NCBI RefSeq assembly: GCF_003628305.1
Contig: NZ_RBZM01000016.1
Location: forward strand, 1 to 64,000
Direction: 5' to 3'
Length of the DNA: 64,000 bases
DNA from: Cohnella endophytica
GTDB taxonomy: Bacteria; Bacillota; Bacilli; Paenibacillales; Paenibacillaceae
Under the pieces are notes generated by a model. That model searched no databases, was not told the origin of the DNA, and saw only the letters and a list, made by a program, of their open reading frames with translations. Positions 32,684 through 41,261 of this stretch are shown here, piece after piece (within the stretch, counting starts at the first letter, position 1; every line of letters begins with the position of its first letter). Made by a program: the position numbers and the translations under genes.

Positions 32684-34759
32684 ATGGCTAGAGAGTTCTC
32701 CTTGCAAAATACGCGTAATATCGGGATTATGGCGCATATTGATGCGGGTAAAACCACTACGACTGAACGGATTTTGTTCTACACCGGACGCGTTCATAAG
32801 ATCGGCGAAGTGCACGAAGGCGCCGCTACGATGGACTGGATGGAACAAGAACAAGAGCGCGGAATCACGATTACGTCCGCTGCTACGACCGCTCAATGGA
32901 AGAACAACCGCATTAATATTATCGACACTCCGGGTCACGTTGACTTTACGGTAGAGGTCGAGCGCTCCCTTCGCGTATTGGATGGGGCTGTAGGCGTATT
33001 TAGCGCCAAAGAAGGCGTTGAACCACAATCCGAGACGGTATGGCGTCAAGCCGACCGTTACGGCGTACCGCGTATCGCTTATGTAAATAAGATGGATATT
33101 ATCGGTGCGGACTACCTCAATGTTGTTAAAGACATGGGGTTGCGCTTGAACGCGAATGCTGTAGCTATTCAATTGCCGATGGGCGCCGAAGATACCTTCG
33201 TAGGGATGATCGACCTGATTGAACGGGTTGCTTACAAATACAAAGACGATCAAGGCAAAGACCCAGAGAAAATTGAAATCCCTGCAGAGTATGCGGATCA
33301 AGTGGAAGAATTGCGCGCAATTCTCGTAGAGAAAGTTGCCGAGCTTGACGAAGAACTGACGATGAAATTCTTGGAAGGCGAAGAACTCACCATCCCTGAA
33401 ATCAAATCCGCTCTTCGTAAAGGCGTCTGTGAAGTGAAAATCTTCCCAGTCGTATGCGGTTCTTCCTATCGTAACAAAGGCGTTCAACCGATGTTGGATG
33501 CCGTTGTTGATTACCTTCCATCCCCGCTTGATGTCCCTGCTATTAAAGGACATCTGGATGACGGATCGGAAACGGTTCGCGAGTCTTCCGACACTGAACC
33601 GTTTGCGGCACTTGCTTTCAAAATCATGACTGACCCTTACGTTGGTCGTCTGACTTTCTTCCGCGTTTACTCCGGCGTACTGGCCGCAGGCTCTTACGTT
33701 GTAAACGCAACGAAAGGCAAACGCGAACGCGTCGGCCGGATTTTGCAAATGCATGCGAACAGCCGTCAAGAAATCAGCGAAGTTCACGCAGGCGATATCG
33801 CTGCTGCCGTAGGTCTTAAAGACACGACGACGGGCGACACGCTGTGCGATGAGAAACATCCTGTAATCCTTGAATCGATGAACTTCCCAGAGCCGGTTAT
33901 CCAACTTGCGGTTGAGCCAAAAACGAAAGCCGACCAAGACAAAATGGGTATCGCTCTGCAGAAGCTGTCCGAGGAAGATCCTACGTTCCGTGCACATACG
34001 GACGAAGAAACCGGACAAACCATCATCGCGGGTATGGGCGAGCTTCACTTGGAAATCCTTGTTGACCGTATGCTTCGCGAATTCAAAGTGGAAACGAATG
34101 TCGGTAAGCCGCAAGTTGCTTACCGTGAAACATTCCGTGTCCCTGCGAAGGTCGAAGGTAAATTCGTTCGTCAATCCGGCGGACGCGGTCAATACGGACA
34201 TTGCTGGATCGAGTTCGAACCGCGTGAACCGGGCGAAGGCTTCTTGTTCGAGAACAAAGTCGTCGGCGGTGCAGTTCCACGTGAGTTTATCGCACCAGTT
34301 CAAGCCGGTATTGAAGAGTCGATGAAAAACGGCGTACTTGCGGGCTTCCCGCTTGTAGATATTAAAGCCACTATCGTAGACGGTTCGTACCATGACGTCG
34401 ACTCCTCGGAGATGGCGTTCAAAATCGCTGGATCGATGGCGCTTAAAGCAGCTAAGGACAAATGTAGCCCTTGCTTGCTCGAGCCGATCATGAAGGTTGA
34501 AGTTACGGTTCCTGAAGAGTATTTCGGCGATGTTATGGGGATGCTGAGCTCTCGTCGCGGACGCATCGAAGGATCGGATATGCGTTTCGGCGCACAAATC
34601 GTTCGTGCGAAAGTTCCGTTGGCAGAGATGTTCGGATATTCCACAACGCTTCGTTCCGGTACGCAAGGCCGCGGAGTGTTCTCGATGGAACTCTCTCACT
34701 ACGAAGAAGTGCCGAAATCGATCTCCGAAGAGATCATTTCCAAGCACAAAGGCGCATAA
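32684..34759 (+). CDS. fusA: Elongation factor G
   Basis: The 691-residue translational GTPase has G1 AHIDAGKTTTTERIL near 17-31, G3 DTPGHVDF near 82-89 and G4 NKMD near 136-139, followed by domains II-V (QSGGRGQYGHCWIEFEP in domain IV). It drives tRNA-mRNA translocation and, with RRF, ribosome recycling. Length agrees with Bacillus EF-G (692). SD AAGGGAGA lies upstream; 90 bp separate it from tuf. Confidence 0.97.
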   Translation: MAREFSLQNTRNIGIMAHIDAGKTTTTERILFYTGRVHKIGEVHEGAATMDWMEQEQERGITITSAATTAQWKNNRINIIDTPGHVDFTVEVERSLRVLDGAVGVFSAKEGVEPQSETVWRQADRYGVPRIAYVNKMDIIGADYLNVVKDMGLRLNANAVAIQLPMGAEDTFVGMIDLIERVAYKYKDDQGKDPEKIEIPAEYADQVEELRAILVEKVAELDEELTMKFLEGEELTIPEIKSALRKGVCEVKIFPVVCGSSYRNKGVQPMLDAVVDYLPSPLDVPAIKGHLDDGSETVRESSDTEPFAALAFKIMTDPYVGRLTFFRVYSGVLAAGSYVVNATKGKRERVGRILQMHANSRQEISEVHAGDIAAAVGLKDTTTGDTLCDEKHPVILESMNFPEPVIQLAVEPKTKADQDKMGIALQKLSEEDPTFRAHTDEETGQTIIAGMGELHLEILVDRMLREFKVETNVGKPQVAYRETFRVPAKVEGKFVRQSGGRGQYGHCWIEFEPREPGEGFLFENKVVGGAVPREFIAPVQAGIEESMKNGVLAGFPLVDIKATIVDGSYHDVDSSEMAFKIAGSMALKAAKDKCSPCLLEPIMKVEVTVPEEYFGDVMGMLSSRRGRIEGSDMRFGAQIVRAKVPLAEMFGYSTTLRSGTQGRGVFSMELSHYEEVPKSISEEIISKHKGA

Positions 34760-34848
34760 GTCACTGAAAGCGGACGGGCTAGCGATTCGTTAACGCGAAT
34801 CGCGCCCGTCACCAAATAAACCCTTACTTACTAAGGAGGAAAAGATCC

Positions 34849-36042
34849 ATGGCAAAGGCTAAATTCGAACGTAATAAACCCCACATTAACATCGGTACGA
34901 TCGGTCACGTTGACCACGGTAAAACAACGACTACTGCTGCAATCACGTCGGTATTGAACAAAAAATACGGCAGCGGTGCTGCTGTAGCGTTCGATCAAAT
35001 CGACAAAGCTCCAGAAGAGCGCGAGCGTGGTATTACAATTTCCACAGCTCACGTTGAGTACGAAACTCCTAACCGTCACTACGCTCACGTTGACTGCCCT
35101 GGTCACGCCGACTATGTTAAAAACATGATCACCGGCGCTGCACAAATGGACGGAGCTATCCTGGTTGTTTCCGCAGCTGACGGCCCTATGCCGCAAACGC
35201 GCGAGCACATCTTGCTTTCTAAGCAAGTAGGCGTTCCTTACATCGTCGTATTCATGAACAAATGCGACATGGTAGAAGATGACGAGTTGCTTGAACTCGT
35301 TGAAATGGAAATTCGTGATCTTCTTAACGAATATGACTTCCCAGGCGATGATACTCCAATCGTTCGTGGTGCTGCTCGTGAAGCACTGGCTAACCCGGAT
35401 GGTCCTTGGGCTGACAAAATCGTTGAGTTGTTCGATGAAATCGAAAAATTCATTCCTAATCCAGAGCGCGCAACTGACAAGCCTTTCTTGATGCCAGTTG
35501 AGGATGTATTCACAATCACTGGACGTGGTACAGTTGCTACGGGTCGTGTTGAGCGTGGTATCATCAAAGTTGGTGACGAGGCAGAAATCATCGGATTGCA
35601 CGAAGAAACTCGTAAATCCGTTGTAACTGGCGTAGAAATGTTCCGCAAATTGCTTGACCAAGCTCAAGCCGGCGACAACATCGGAGCATTGCTTCGTGGT
35701 GTAGACCGTAAAGACATCGAGCGCGGTCAAGTTATCGCGAAACCGGGTTCCGTTAAGCCTCACACGGAATTCACAGCTCAAATCTACGTTCTGACTTCCG
35801 CTGAGGGTGGCCGTCATAAGCCTTTCTTCACAGGATACCGTCCACAGTTCTACTTCCGTACTACGGACGTAACTGGCATCATCAACCTGCCAGAAGGTAC
35901 TGAGATGGTTATGCCTGGTGATAACATCGAAGTTACTGTACAACTGATTGCACCAATCGCTGTTGAAGAAGGTACTCGCTTCGCTATTCGCGAAGGCGGA
36001 CGTACTGTAGGCGCTGGCGCAGTTGCTTCGATCCAAAAATAA
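34849..36042 (+). CDS. tuf: Elongation factor Tu
   Basis: The 397-residue GTPase has G1 GHVDHGKTTTTAAI near 19-32, the effector region DKAPEERERGITI, G3 DCPGHADY near 81-88 and G4 NKCD near 136-139. It delivers aminoacyl-tRNA to the ribosome. Codons are richer in GCT/GTT/GGT than in neighbours, as expected for the most expressed gene. A bidirectional terminator follows. Confidence 0.98.
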   Translation: MAKAKFERNKPHINIGTIGHVDHGKTTTTAAITSVLNKKYGSGAAVAFDQIDKAPEERERGITISTAHVEYETPNRHYAHVDCPGHADYVKNMITGAAQMDGAILVVSAADGPMPQTREHILLSKQVGVPYIVVFMNKCDMVEDDELLELVEMEIRDLLNEYDFPGDDTPIVRGAAREALANPDGPWADKIVELFDEIEKFIPNPERATDKPFLMPVEDVFTITGRGTVATGRVERGIIKVGDEAEIIGLHEETRKSVVTGVEMFRKLLDQAQAGDNIGALLRGVDRKDIERGQVIAKPGSVKPHTEFTAQIYVLTSAEGGRHKPFFTGYRPQFYFRTTDVTGIINLPEGTEMVMPGDNIEVTVQLIAPIAVEEGTRFAIREGGRTVGAGAVASIQK

Positions 36043-36051
36043 GTAAGACCC

Positions 36052-36092
36052 AAAAAGGCCAATCCGGCATCTCGCCGGATTGGCCTTTTTTT
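36052..36092. terminator. Bidirectional terminator between tuf and yitT-like gene
   Basis: AAAAAGGCCAATCCGGC (36052-36068) pairs with GCCGGATTGGCCTTTTT (36074-36090), with A and T runs on both sides. It can serve tuf and the converging membrane-protein gene. Confidence 0.93.
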
Positions 36093-36107
36093 GATTTCGC
36101 TTCGACT

Positions 36108-36695
36108 TTAAACGGAAAAGAACTTGACCGTACAAAGACTCGTGGCCAATCCCCCGGCAGTTATCGTGGCAAGGGAAAGAAAAAAGGTATCAACTGAAAA
36201 TAACAACCCTCCCAGAATGACGACGATGGCATCCATCATTAAGATGAGTACGCCAACGTTAAGCCTCATTCGTCGCGCTAACAGCTTAGCAAGCAAATCT
36301 ACTCCCCCCGTGCTTGTGTCGATCCTTAGTAAAATGCCAAACCCGACTCCAATGCAAATACCCCCTATAACCGAGGAGAAGAACGGATAGGAGCGAACCG
36401 CAAAGCTAAAAGGATCGTAAACACCGAATATATCAATGAAATAAGATAAGAGCACCATACCGAAAAGGCTATGAAAAAACATTCCTCTGGCATTAAGCCA
36501 AGTGTATACGAAAGCAGGCAAACTCAATAGGCAGAGAATGATTCCGACTTTGGCATTGAACAGGTAGTTTCCGATCAGCGCCAACCCGATAAATCCTCCA
36601 TCGAGTACTTTGATCGGCATCAGGAAAAAATCAATTCCAAAAGCAATCAGTAAACATCCGATAACGATCGTGATGAGTTTACGAAGAGAAAGCAA
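36108..36695 (-). CDS. YitT-family membrane protein
   Basis: A 195-residue integral membrane protein with five or six hydrophobic segments and the YitT/DUF161 pattern FGIDFFLMPIKVLDGGFIGLAL, GFGILLRIDTSTGGVDLLAKLL and a C-terminal TM. It ends without the DUF2179 domain that full-length YitT proteins carry. The function is unknown in most members. TTG 36695 is chosen because AAGGGGTGG lies 6-7 nt upstream; the longer TTG at 36716 has no SD. Codon use is more AT-rich than the ribosomal genes around it, as in the rest of this island. Confidence 0.82.
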   Translation of the reverse strand: MLSLRKLITIVIGCLLIAFGIDFFLMPIKVLDGGFIGLALIGNYLFNAKVGIILCLLSLPAFVYTWLNARGMFFHSLFGMVLLSYFIDIFGVYDPFSFAVRSYPFFSSVIGGICIGVGFGILLRIDTSTGGVDLLAKLLARRMRLNVGVLILMMDAIVVILGGLLFSVDTFFLSLATITAGGLATSLCTVKFFSV

Positions 36696-36780
36696 GCGAG
36701 ACCACCCCTTAAGCAATGCCTGTCTTATCTATATGGCGGATAAGATCGCGGCATGAACGGGTGAATGTAATTTAAATCGC

Positions 36781-36812
36781 AAAAGGAGGGCTGATGCCCT
36801 CCGAATTTTTTC
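36781..36812. terminator. Hairpin terminator between yitT-like and DUF1657 genes
   Basis: GGAGGGC (36785-36791) pairs with GCCCTCC (36796-36802); a T-run follows on the plus strand and four T on the minus strand. It probably ends the minus-strand DUF1657 transcript. Confidence 0.65.
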
Positions 36813-36854
36813 TCTATTAATAAAACTAACTAGGTATGCGTTCAAGCGGCATCG

Positions 36855-37061
36855 TCAGAACCCTTTATATTGTGGTTCCTCGTTTTCTAATTGCGTAATA
36901 CGGCTTTCTACCTGTTGAACAATTTGCTCCGTTTGCCCGGCTGCGTTCGTGAACAAGGTTTTTGCTTCTTGATTCTGAGTGGCCAAGGCAAAAGTCTCAA
37001 GACTTGCTTGAGCGCTTTTTAGCGAAGCCAAACATGTTTTTACGTCAGATGCTACTGTCAA
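36855..37061 (-). CDS. DUF1657 small protein
   Basis: A 68-residue soluble helical protein, MTVASDVKTCLASLKSAQAS..., ending EEPQYKGF, a recognisable DUF1657 ending. Members are found repeatedly in spoVA2mob-type operons of spore formers; no biochemical function is known to me. Start TTG 37061 is 6 nt after GGAGGTG; the upstream in-frame ATG (37076) covers the SD itself. It is transcribed away from the DUF421-spoVA genes; a SigG-like promoter is visible at 37090-37119. Confidence 0.88.
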   Translation of the reverse strand: MTVASDVKTCLASLKSAQASLETFALATQNQEAKTLFTNAAGQTEQIVQQVESRITQLENEEPQYKGF

Positions 37062-37089
37062 TGAATTCACCTCCATTCTACAACGCCTA

Positions 37090-37119
37090 TATTATCGAGT
37101 TTGAGGGAATGTTTTATGC
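37090..37119 (-). promoter_or_regulatory. Possible SigG/SigF-type promoter for the DUF1657 gene
   Basis: On the minus strand GCATA (37115-37119), 18-bp spacer, GATAATA (37090-37096), against the known SigG form gHATR-N17/18-CATnnTA (one mismatch in -10). Forespore expression would fit the spoVA-like neighbours. For the plus strand a CATAATA at 37178-37184 is a weaker candidate. Confidence 0.45.
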
Positions 37120-37242
37120 GCATGCGTCTCTTTCATTTTTCTTCCTGTTGTGGGAATTGATTCGTGGAGGATGCATTCATAATAAGGTCGTTTTTTACAA
37201 ACCATTTATCATGTAAATGTTTGAAATCAGGGGGGAATTGAC

Positions 37243-38103
37243 TTGTCGGAAGTTTTTCAGGTCGCTGTGCGAACGCTAATAGCGGTAGTTGTCCTCTTTA
37301 CGATTACGAAGCTTTTGGGCAAACGGCAAGTTTCCCAGCTGTCAATGTTCGAATACATTACGGGGATAACGCTCGGGAGTATCGTCGCATATGTTTCAAT
37401 GGAGCTAACCATTAAGTGGTATTTAGGAGTCGTTGCTTTAGCGGTGTGGTCGCTTGTTTCATTAGGAATTGAGCTCCTTCAAGTCAAAAGCAAGAAAATG
37501 CGAGATTTCTTCGATAGCAAAGGAAGAGTATTGATTAAGGAAGGAAAAATATTAGAGGAAAACATGAAAAAGGAAAGGCTAACCACGGACGAACTCATGG
37601 AGCAATTAAGAAAGAAAATGGCATTCCGCGTGGCGGACGTCGAGTTTGCGATCATGGAACCGAGCGGAGATATTAACGTGTTGCTAACTCGAGAAAATCA
37701 ACCTATAACGGCCAAGCACTTAGGAATCAAGGTCGCGCCGGAGCAAGAACCGCAAGCCGTAATTATGGACGGGGAAATCATGGACGAGCCATTGGCTACT
37801 ATGGGGCTTAGCCGTCAGTGGTTAAATACGGAGTTGGAAAAGCTGGGCGTGGCAATCGAGAACGTCTTCCTAGGGCAGGTCGACACCTATGGACAACTGG
37901 ATGTGGATTTGTACGACGATCAAATCAAAGTCCCCGTACCGCAAGAGAAAGCAGCGCTATTTGCCATATTAAAAAAGTGCGAAGCCGATCTGATGCTGTT
38001 CGGGCTGACAACCCGCGATAAAAAAGCGAAAGAGAGCTACGAACAGTGCGCAATCCGGATGGATAAGATCATTTCCGAGCTTATGCCCGTACTGTGCAGG
38101 TAA
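37243..38103 (+). CDS. DUF421 (YetF-like) membrane protein
   Basis: The 286-residue protein has three N-terminal hydrophobic segments (about 5-25, 33-52, 58-80) with the family motif KLLGKRQVSQLSMFEYITGITLGS (given here in part: GKRQVSQLSMFEY), then a cytosolic domain with two alpha/beta repeats and a C-terminal helical extension of ~90 residues. Such proteins occur beside spoVA2mob genes, where they are linked to spore heat resistance and germination; mechanism unknown. Start TTG 37243 follows GGGGGAA. It is 12 bp from spoVAC. Confidence 0.88.
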   Translation: MSEVFQVAVRTLIAVVVLFTITKLLGKRQVSQLSMFEYITGITLGSIVAYVSMELTIKWYLGVVALAVWSLVSLGIELLQVKSKKMRDFFDSKGRVLIKEGKILEENMKKERLTTDELMEQLRKKMAFRVADVEFAIMEPSGDINVLLTRENQPITAKHLGIKVAPEQEPQAVIMDGEIMDEPLATMGLSRQWLNTELEKLGVAIENVFLGQVDTYGQLDVDLYDDQIKVPVPQEKAALFAILKKCEADLMLFGLTTRDKKAKESYEQCAIRMDKIISELMPVLCR

Positions 38104-38115
38104 AGGAGAGTATCG

Positions 38116-38604
38116 ATGGCGAACAATGCGAAAAAGAAGCTGACACCCGTACAACAAGAATACAAACGAATGGCCACGGCAAGGGAACCGGCGCGCCCCG
38201 TCGTTAAAAACTGTATTCGTGCCTTCTTCGTTGGAGGATTGATCTGCATATTAGGTCAAGCCATTACGGACATGTTCGTTTACTGGGGCGGCTTCGACAG
38301 AGAAAAAGCTGCTAATCCTACGGTAGCCGTGCTGATAATCCTATCGGTATTTCTGACTGCTCTAGGGGTGTACGATAAGATGGCTCAATGGGCCGGGGCA
38401 GGGACTGCGGTACCCGTAACGGGTTTTGCCAATTCCATGGCATCGGCCGCCATAGAAAGCCGTAGCGAAGGGCTTGTCTTAGGCGTAGGGGGCAAGATGT
38501 TTACTTTAGCGGGTCCCGTCATTGTTTTCGGCACGATTGCTGCATTCGTTGTGGGAATCGTTCATTTTTTGATCAATCAAAGCGGTGCGGGAGGGGGGCA
38601 TTAG
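38116..38604 (+). CDS. spoVAC: SpoVAC, stage V sporulation protein
   Basis: The 162-residue membrane protein has the SpoVAC pattern: basic N-terminus (QQEYKRMAT), GGLICILGQ in TM1, and WAGAGTAVPVTGFANSMASAAIE. SpoVAC forms a mechanosensitive channel in the spore inner membrane that moves dipicolinic acid in sporulation and out in germination. The set lacks SpoVAA, SpoVAB and SpoVAF, so this is the short accessory type, not the main spoVA operon. Confidence 0.93.
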   Translation: MANNAKKKLTPVQQEYKRMATAREPARPVVKNCIRAFFVGGLICILGQAITDMFVYWGGFDREKAANPTVAVLIILSVFLTALGVYDKMAQWAGAGTAVPVTGFANSMASAAIESRSEGLVLGVGGKMFTLAGPVIVFGTIAAFVVGIVHFLINQSGAGGGH

Positions 38605-38606
38605 GA

Positions 38607-39623
38607 ATGTTGCAAGGACATCAAAGCTGGCGATTCGAGAACAGGCCGATCATTAAGGGATCGGCTACGGTTGTCGGACCGTTCGAAGGACAGGGACCAC
38701 TGGCGAACGATTTCGATATCATCCACGGAGATCTGATGTTAGGCCAGGAAAGCTGGGAAAAGGCGGAGAAAGTACTTCTGGAGGAGTCCGCCAGGATTGC
38801 CGTCGAGAATGCGGGTCTGACCAACGGTCAAGTCAATTTCTTCGTCGGCGGAGACTTAATGAACCAAATCATCAGCAGTAGCTTTGCCGCGAGAACGTTA
38901 GCCATACCCTATCTTGGAGTATTCGGTGCATGTTCGACCTCGATGGAAAGCTTAGCCATTGCGGCTAACCTTGTTAACTCCCGTTCGGCCAAATACGTAT
39001 TGGCAACGGCCTGCAGCCACAACGCATCGGTTGAAAAACAATTTCGTTACCCTACGGAATACGGCTCGCAGAAACCTCCGACGGCGCAGTATACCGTTAC
39101 GGGCGCAGGCTCATCCATCGTTGCCCATGACGGCGAAGGCTTGGCCGTTACGTCCGCTACGATCGGCAGAGTAATCGACATGGGACTCACGGATCCTTTT
39201 AACATGGGGGCTGCGATGGCGCCGGCGGCAGTCGATACGATTCAAGCTCATCTCCGCGATTTCAGAATCGAACCGGGGCACTACGACCTTATCGTTACCG
39301 GCGATCTCTCCAAAGTAGGATACGAACTCGCTAATGATCTTTTTGCCAAACATAAGATACCGATGAACCAGACCCAGTATCACGACTGCGGGATGATGAT
39401 ATACGATTACAACAAACAAAAGGTACAATCAGGCGCAAGCGGCTGCGGCTGTTCGGCGGTCGTTACTTACGGACATCTGCTGAAACGAATGCGGGCGGGC
39501 GAATTCAAACGTATACTCGTCGTGGCGACCGGGGCTTTATTATCCCCGTTGTCTTTCCAGCAAGGCGAAAGCATTCCCTGTATCGCGCATGCGGTGTCGA
39601 TCGAGAGCGGGGGGAGCACATGA
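38607..39623 (+). CDS. spoVAD: SpoVAD, stage V sporulation protein
   Basis: The 338-residue soluble protein has a thiolase-like fold with GACSTSMES near 108-116 and HDCGMMIYD near 254-262. SpoVAD binds dipicolinic acid at the cytoplasmic face of the SpoVA channel in Bacillus. It starts 2 bp after spoVAC and overlaps spoVAEb by 4 bp, so the three are one translational unit. Confidence 0.94.
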   Translation: MLQGHQSWRFENRPIIKGSATVVGPFEGQGPLANDFDIIHGDLMLGQESWEKAEKVLLEESARIAVENAGLTNGQVNFFVGGDLMNQIISSSFAARTLAIPYLGVFGACSTSMESLAIAANLVNSRSAKYVLATACSHNASVEKQFRYPTEYGSQKPPTAQYTVTGAGSSIVAHDGEGLAVTSATIGRVIDMGLTDPFNMGAAMAPAAVDTIQAHLRDFRIEPGHYDLIVTGDLSKVGYELANDLFAKHKIPMNQTQYHDCGMMIYDYNKQKVQSGASGCGCSAVVTYGHLLKRMRAGEFKRILVVATGALLSPLSFQQGESIPCIAHAVSIESGGST

Positions 39624-39970
39624 TCTATCTGTGGGCTTTTATAATCGGAGGGGTAATCTGTATCCTCGGACAAATCTGTTTCGACGTGATTAAATTGACG
39701 CCGGCCCATACGATGACATTGTTAGTGGTACTCGGGGCAGTGCTGGATGGGCTTGGATTGTACGAACCGCTAATTAAATTCGCAGGCGCGGGAGCAACCG
39801 TTCCGATCACGAGCTTCGGCAATGCGTTAGTTCACGGGGCGTTGAAGGAATTAGAACGCGATGGCTGGATCGGAGTCATTACCGGGATCTTCAAAGTAAC
39901 CAGCGCGGGCATTAGCGCGGCGATCATCTTCTCGTTCTTCGCGGCGCTGGTTGCCAAACCAAAAGGTTAG
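39620..39970 (+). CDS. spoVAE: SpoVAEb, stage V sporulation protein
   Basis: The 116-residue membrane protein has GGVICILGQ in TM1 and KFAGAGATVPITSFGNALVHGA, sharing these with SpoVAC, its paralogue. It is the SpoVAEb-type subunit of the dipicolinate channel. It overlaps spoVAD (ATGA) and ends at a terminator. Confidence 0.92.
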   Translation: MIYLWAFIIGGVICILGQICFDVIKLTPAHTMTLLVVLGAVLDGLGLYEPLIKFAGAGATVPITSFGNALVHGALKELERDGWIGVITGIFKVTSAGISAAIIFSFFAALVAKPKG

Positions 39971-39982
39971 AATTAAGTTCGG

Positions 39983-40021
39983 AACGCCGTCCTCCTTTAA
40001 TGAAGGAAGACGGCGTTTTTT
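39983..40021 (+). terminator. Terminator after the spoVA-like operon
   Basis: AACGCCGTC (39983-39991) with GACGGCGTT (40008-40016), extended by TCCTT/AAGGA inside, followed by six T. It isolates the island from the S10 operon. Confidence 0.9.
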
Positions 40022-40080
40022 GCATTTTGTGCCCCTATCGGCGGGATTATACGACTCATTGAAAATGTTGAAAGTTTTTG

Positions 40081-40109
40081 TTGCATTCGCTTGGGCAGAT
40101 CGCTATAAT
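40081..40109 (+). promoter_or_regulatory. SigA-type promoter of the S10 operon
   Basis: TTGCAT (40081-40086), 17-bp spacer, perfect TATAAT (40104-40109). A ~145-nt leader follows, with GGTTGCC (40147-40153) able to pair in part with GGATGCCAAC (40179-40188); the leader may be regulatory. Confidence 0.8.
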
Positions 40110-40259
40110 AGTGAATGTTGGTCTGTGACTGTGCGTTGATGTGAGAGGTTGCCGACACACCCGGCCCCTTTGCCATAAAGGATGCCAACTGGTGAATGTC
40201 GGGTTATTCTCACGGAGTATGTCCGATTCCAAAATTGGGCGAATGAAGGAGGGAATTCT

Positions 40260-40568
40260 ATGGCTAAGCAAAAAATCCGTATCCGTTTGAAAGCCTACGA
40301 CCACCGTATCTTGGATCAATCCGCGGAGAAAATCGTAGAAACGGCAAAACGTACTGGTGCAGGTGTATCTGGACCGATTCCGTTGCCAACCGAAAAGCAG
40401 ATCATCACGATCCTGCGCGCGGTGCACAAATACAAGGATTCGCGTGAGCAATTCGAAATGCGTACGCACAAGCGTTTGATTGATATCGTCAATCCTACGC
40501 CGCAAACAGTCGATGCGCTAATGCGCCTTGATCTGCCATCCGGCGTTGATATCGAAATCAAGCTTTAA
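40260..40568 (+). CDS. rpsJ: 30S ribosomal protein S10
   Basis: The 102-residue protein starts MAKQKIRIRLKAYDHRILDQ and has the PLPTEKQ region and the EMRTHKRLIDI signature. It is also NusE, a partner of NusB in antitermination. ATG 40260 follows GAAGGAGGG; the frame is open upstream to 40182 but that part lies ahead of the SD. First gene of the S10-spc-alpha cluster. Confidence 0.97.
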   Translation: MAKQKIRIRLKAYDHRILDQSAEKIVETAKRTGAGVSGPIPLPTEKQIITILRAVHKYKDSREQFEMRTHKRLIDIVNPTPQTVDALMRLDLPSGVDIEIKL

Positions 40569-40604
40569 TCGTAAATTAGATCGATCAAGAAAAGAGGTGT
40601 CAAC

Positions 40605-41231
40605 ATGTCAGGAATCTTGGGACGTAAACTCGGAATGACTCAACTATTCACAGCTGACGGCAACGTTGTGCCGGTTACTGTAGTAGAAGCAGCTCCGAAC
40701 GTCGTATTGCAAAAGAAAACTGTGGATAACGACGGATACGAAGCAGTACAGCTCGGCTTCGCGGATAAACGCGAGAAGCTAGCAACGAAACCAGCCATCG
40801 GCCATGCTAAGAAAGCAGGCACAGGCCCCAAGCGCTTCATTCGCGAAGTCAGTGCGCTTACGCCGGCTGACTTGGAAGTAGGTCAAGAACTTAAAGTTGA
40901 CCAATTCTCCGAAGGCGATATCGTTGACGTTACGGGAGTTTCGAAAGGTAAAGGAACTACGGGCGCAATTAAACGTTGGGGCTTCCAACGCGGTAAAATG
41001 ACGCACGGTTCTAAATACCACCGCGGTAACGGTTCACTCGCGACGATTCGCGATGCAAACCGCGTACCAAAAGGTAAAAAAATGCACGGTCGTATGGGTA
41101 GCGAAACGGTCACTGTACAAAACCTTGAAATCGTTAAAGTCGATCTTGAGCGTAACGTATTGCTGATCAAAGGCTCCGTACCGGGCGCTCGCAATAGTTA
41201 TCTCAAAATCCGCTCATCGGTGAAGAAATAA
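40605..41231 (+). CDS. rplC: 50S ribosomal protein L3
   Basis: The 208-residue protein begins MSGILGRKLGMTQLF and contains GTTGAIKRWGFQRGKMTHGSKY (given in part: KRWGFQRGKMTHGS) and the central loop near the peptidyl-transferase centre. It is a primary 23S assembly protein. SD AAGAGGTG precedes the ATG. Confidence 0.97.
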   Translation: MSGILGRKLGMTQLFTADGNVVPVTVVEAAPNVVLQKKTVDNDGYEAVQLGFADKREKLATKPAIGHAKKAGTGPKRFIREVSALTPADLEVGQELKVDQFSEGDIVDVTGVSKGKGTTGAIKRWGFQRGKMTHGSKYHRGNGSLATIRDANRVPKGKKMHGRMGSETVTVQNLEIVKVDLERNVLLIKGSVPGARNSYLKIRSSVKK

Positions 41232-41261
41232 TTCACGAGGTTGAGGAAAGGAGGACCACTC

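Noticed and set aside
32525..36135. Antisense frames over fusA and tuf
   Set aside because: Shadow frames of conserved genes with biased codons; no independent signals.
36695..36716. Extended start of the YitT-like protein
   Set aside because: No SD precedes the TTG at 36716, whereas AAGGGGTGG is well placed before TTG 36695.
39951..40188. Small frames between spoVAEb and rpsJ
   Set aside because: They overlap the terminator and the rpsJ promoter and have no SD.
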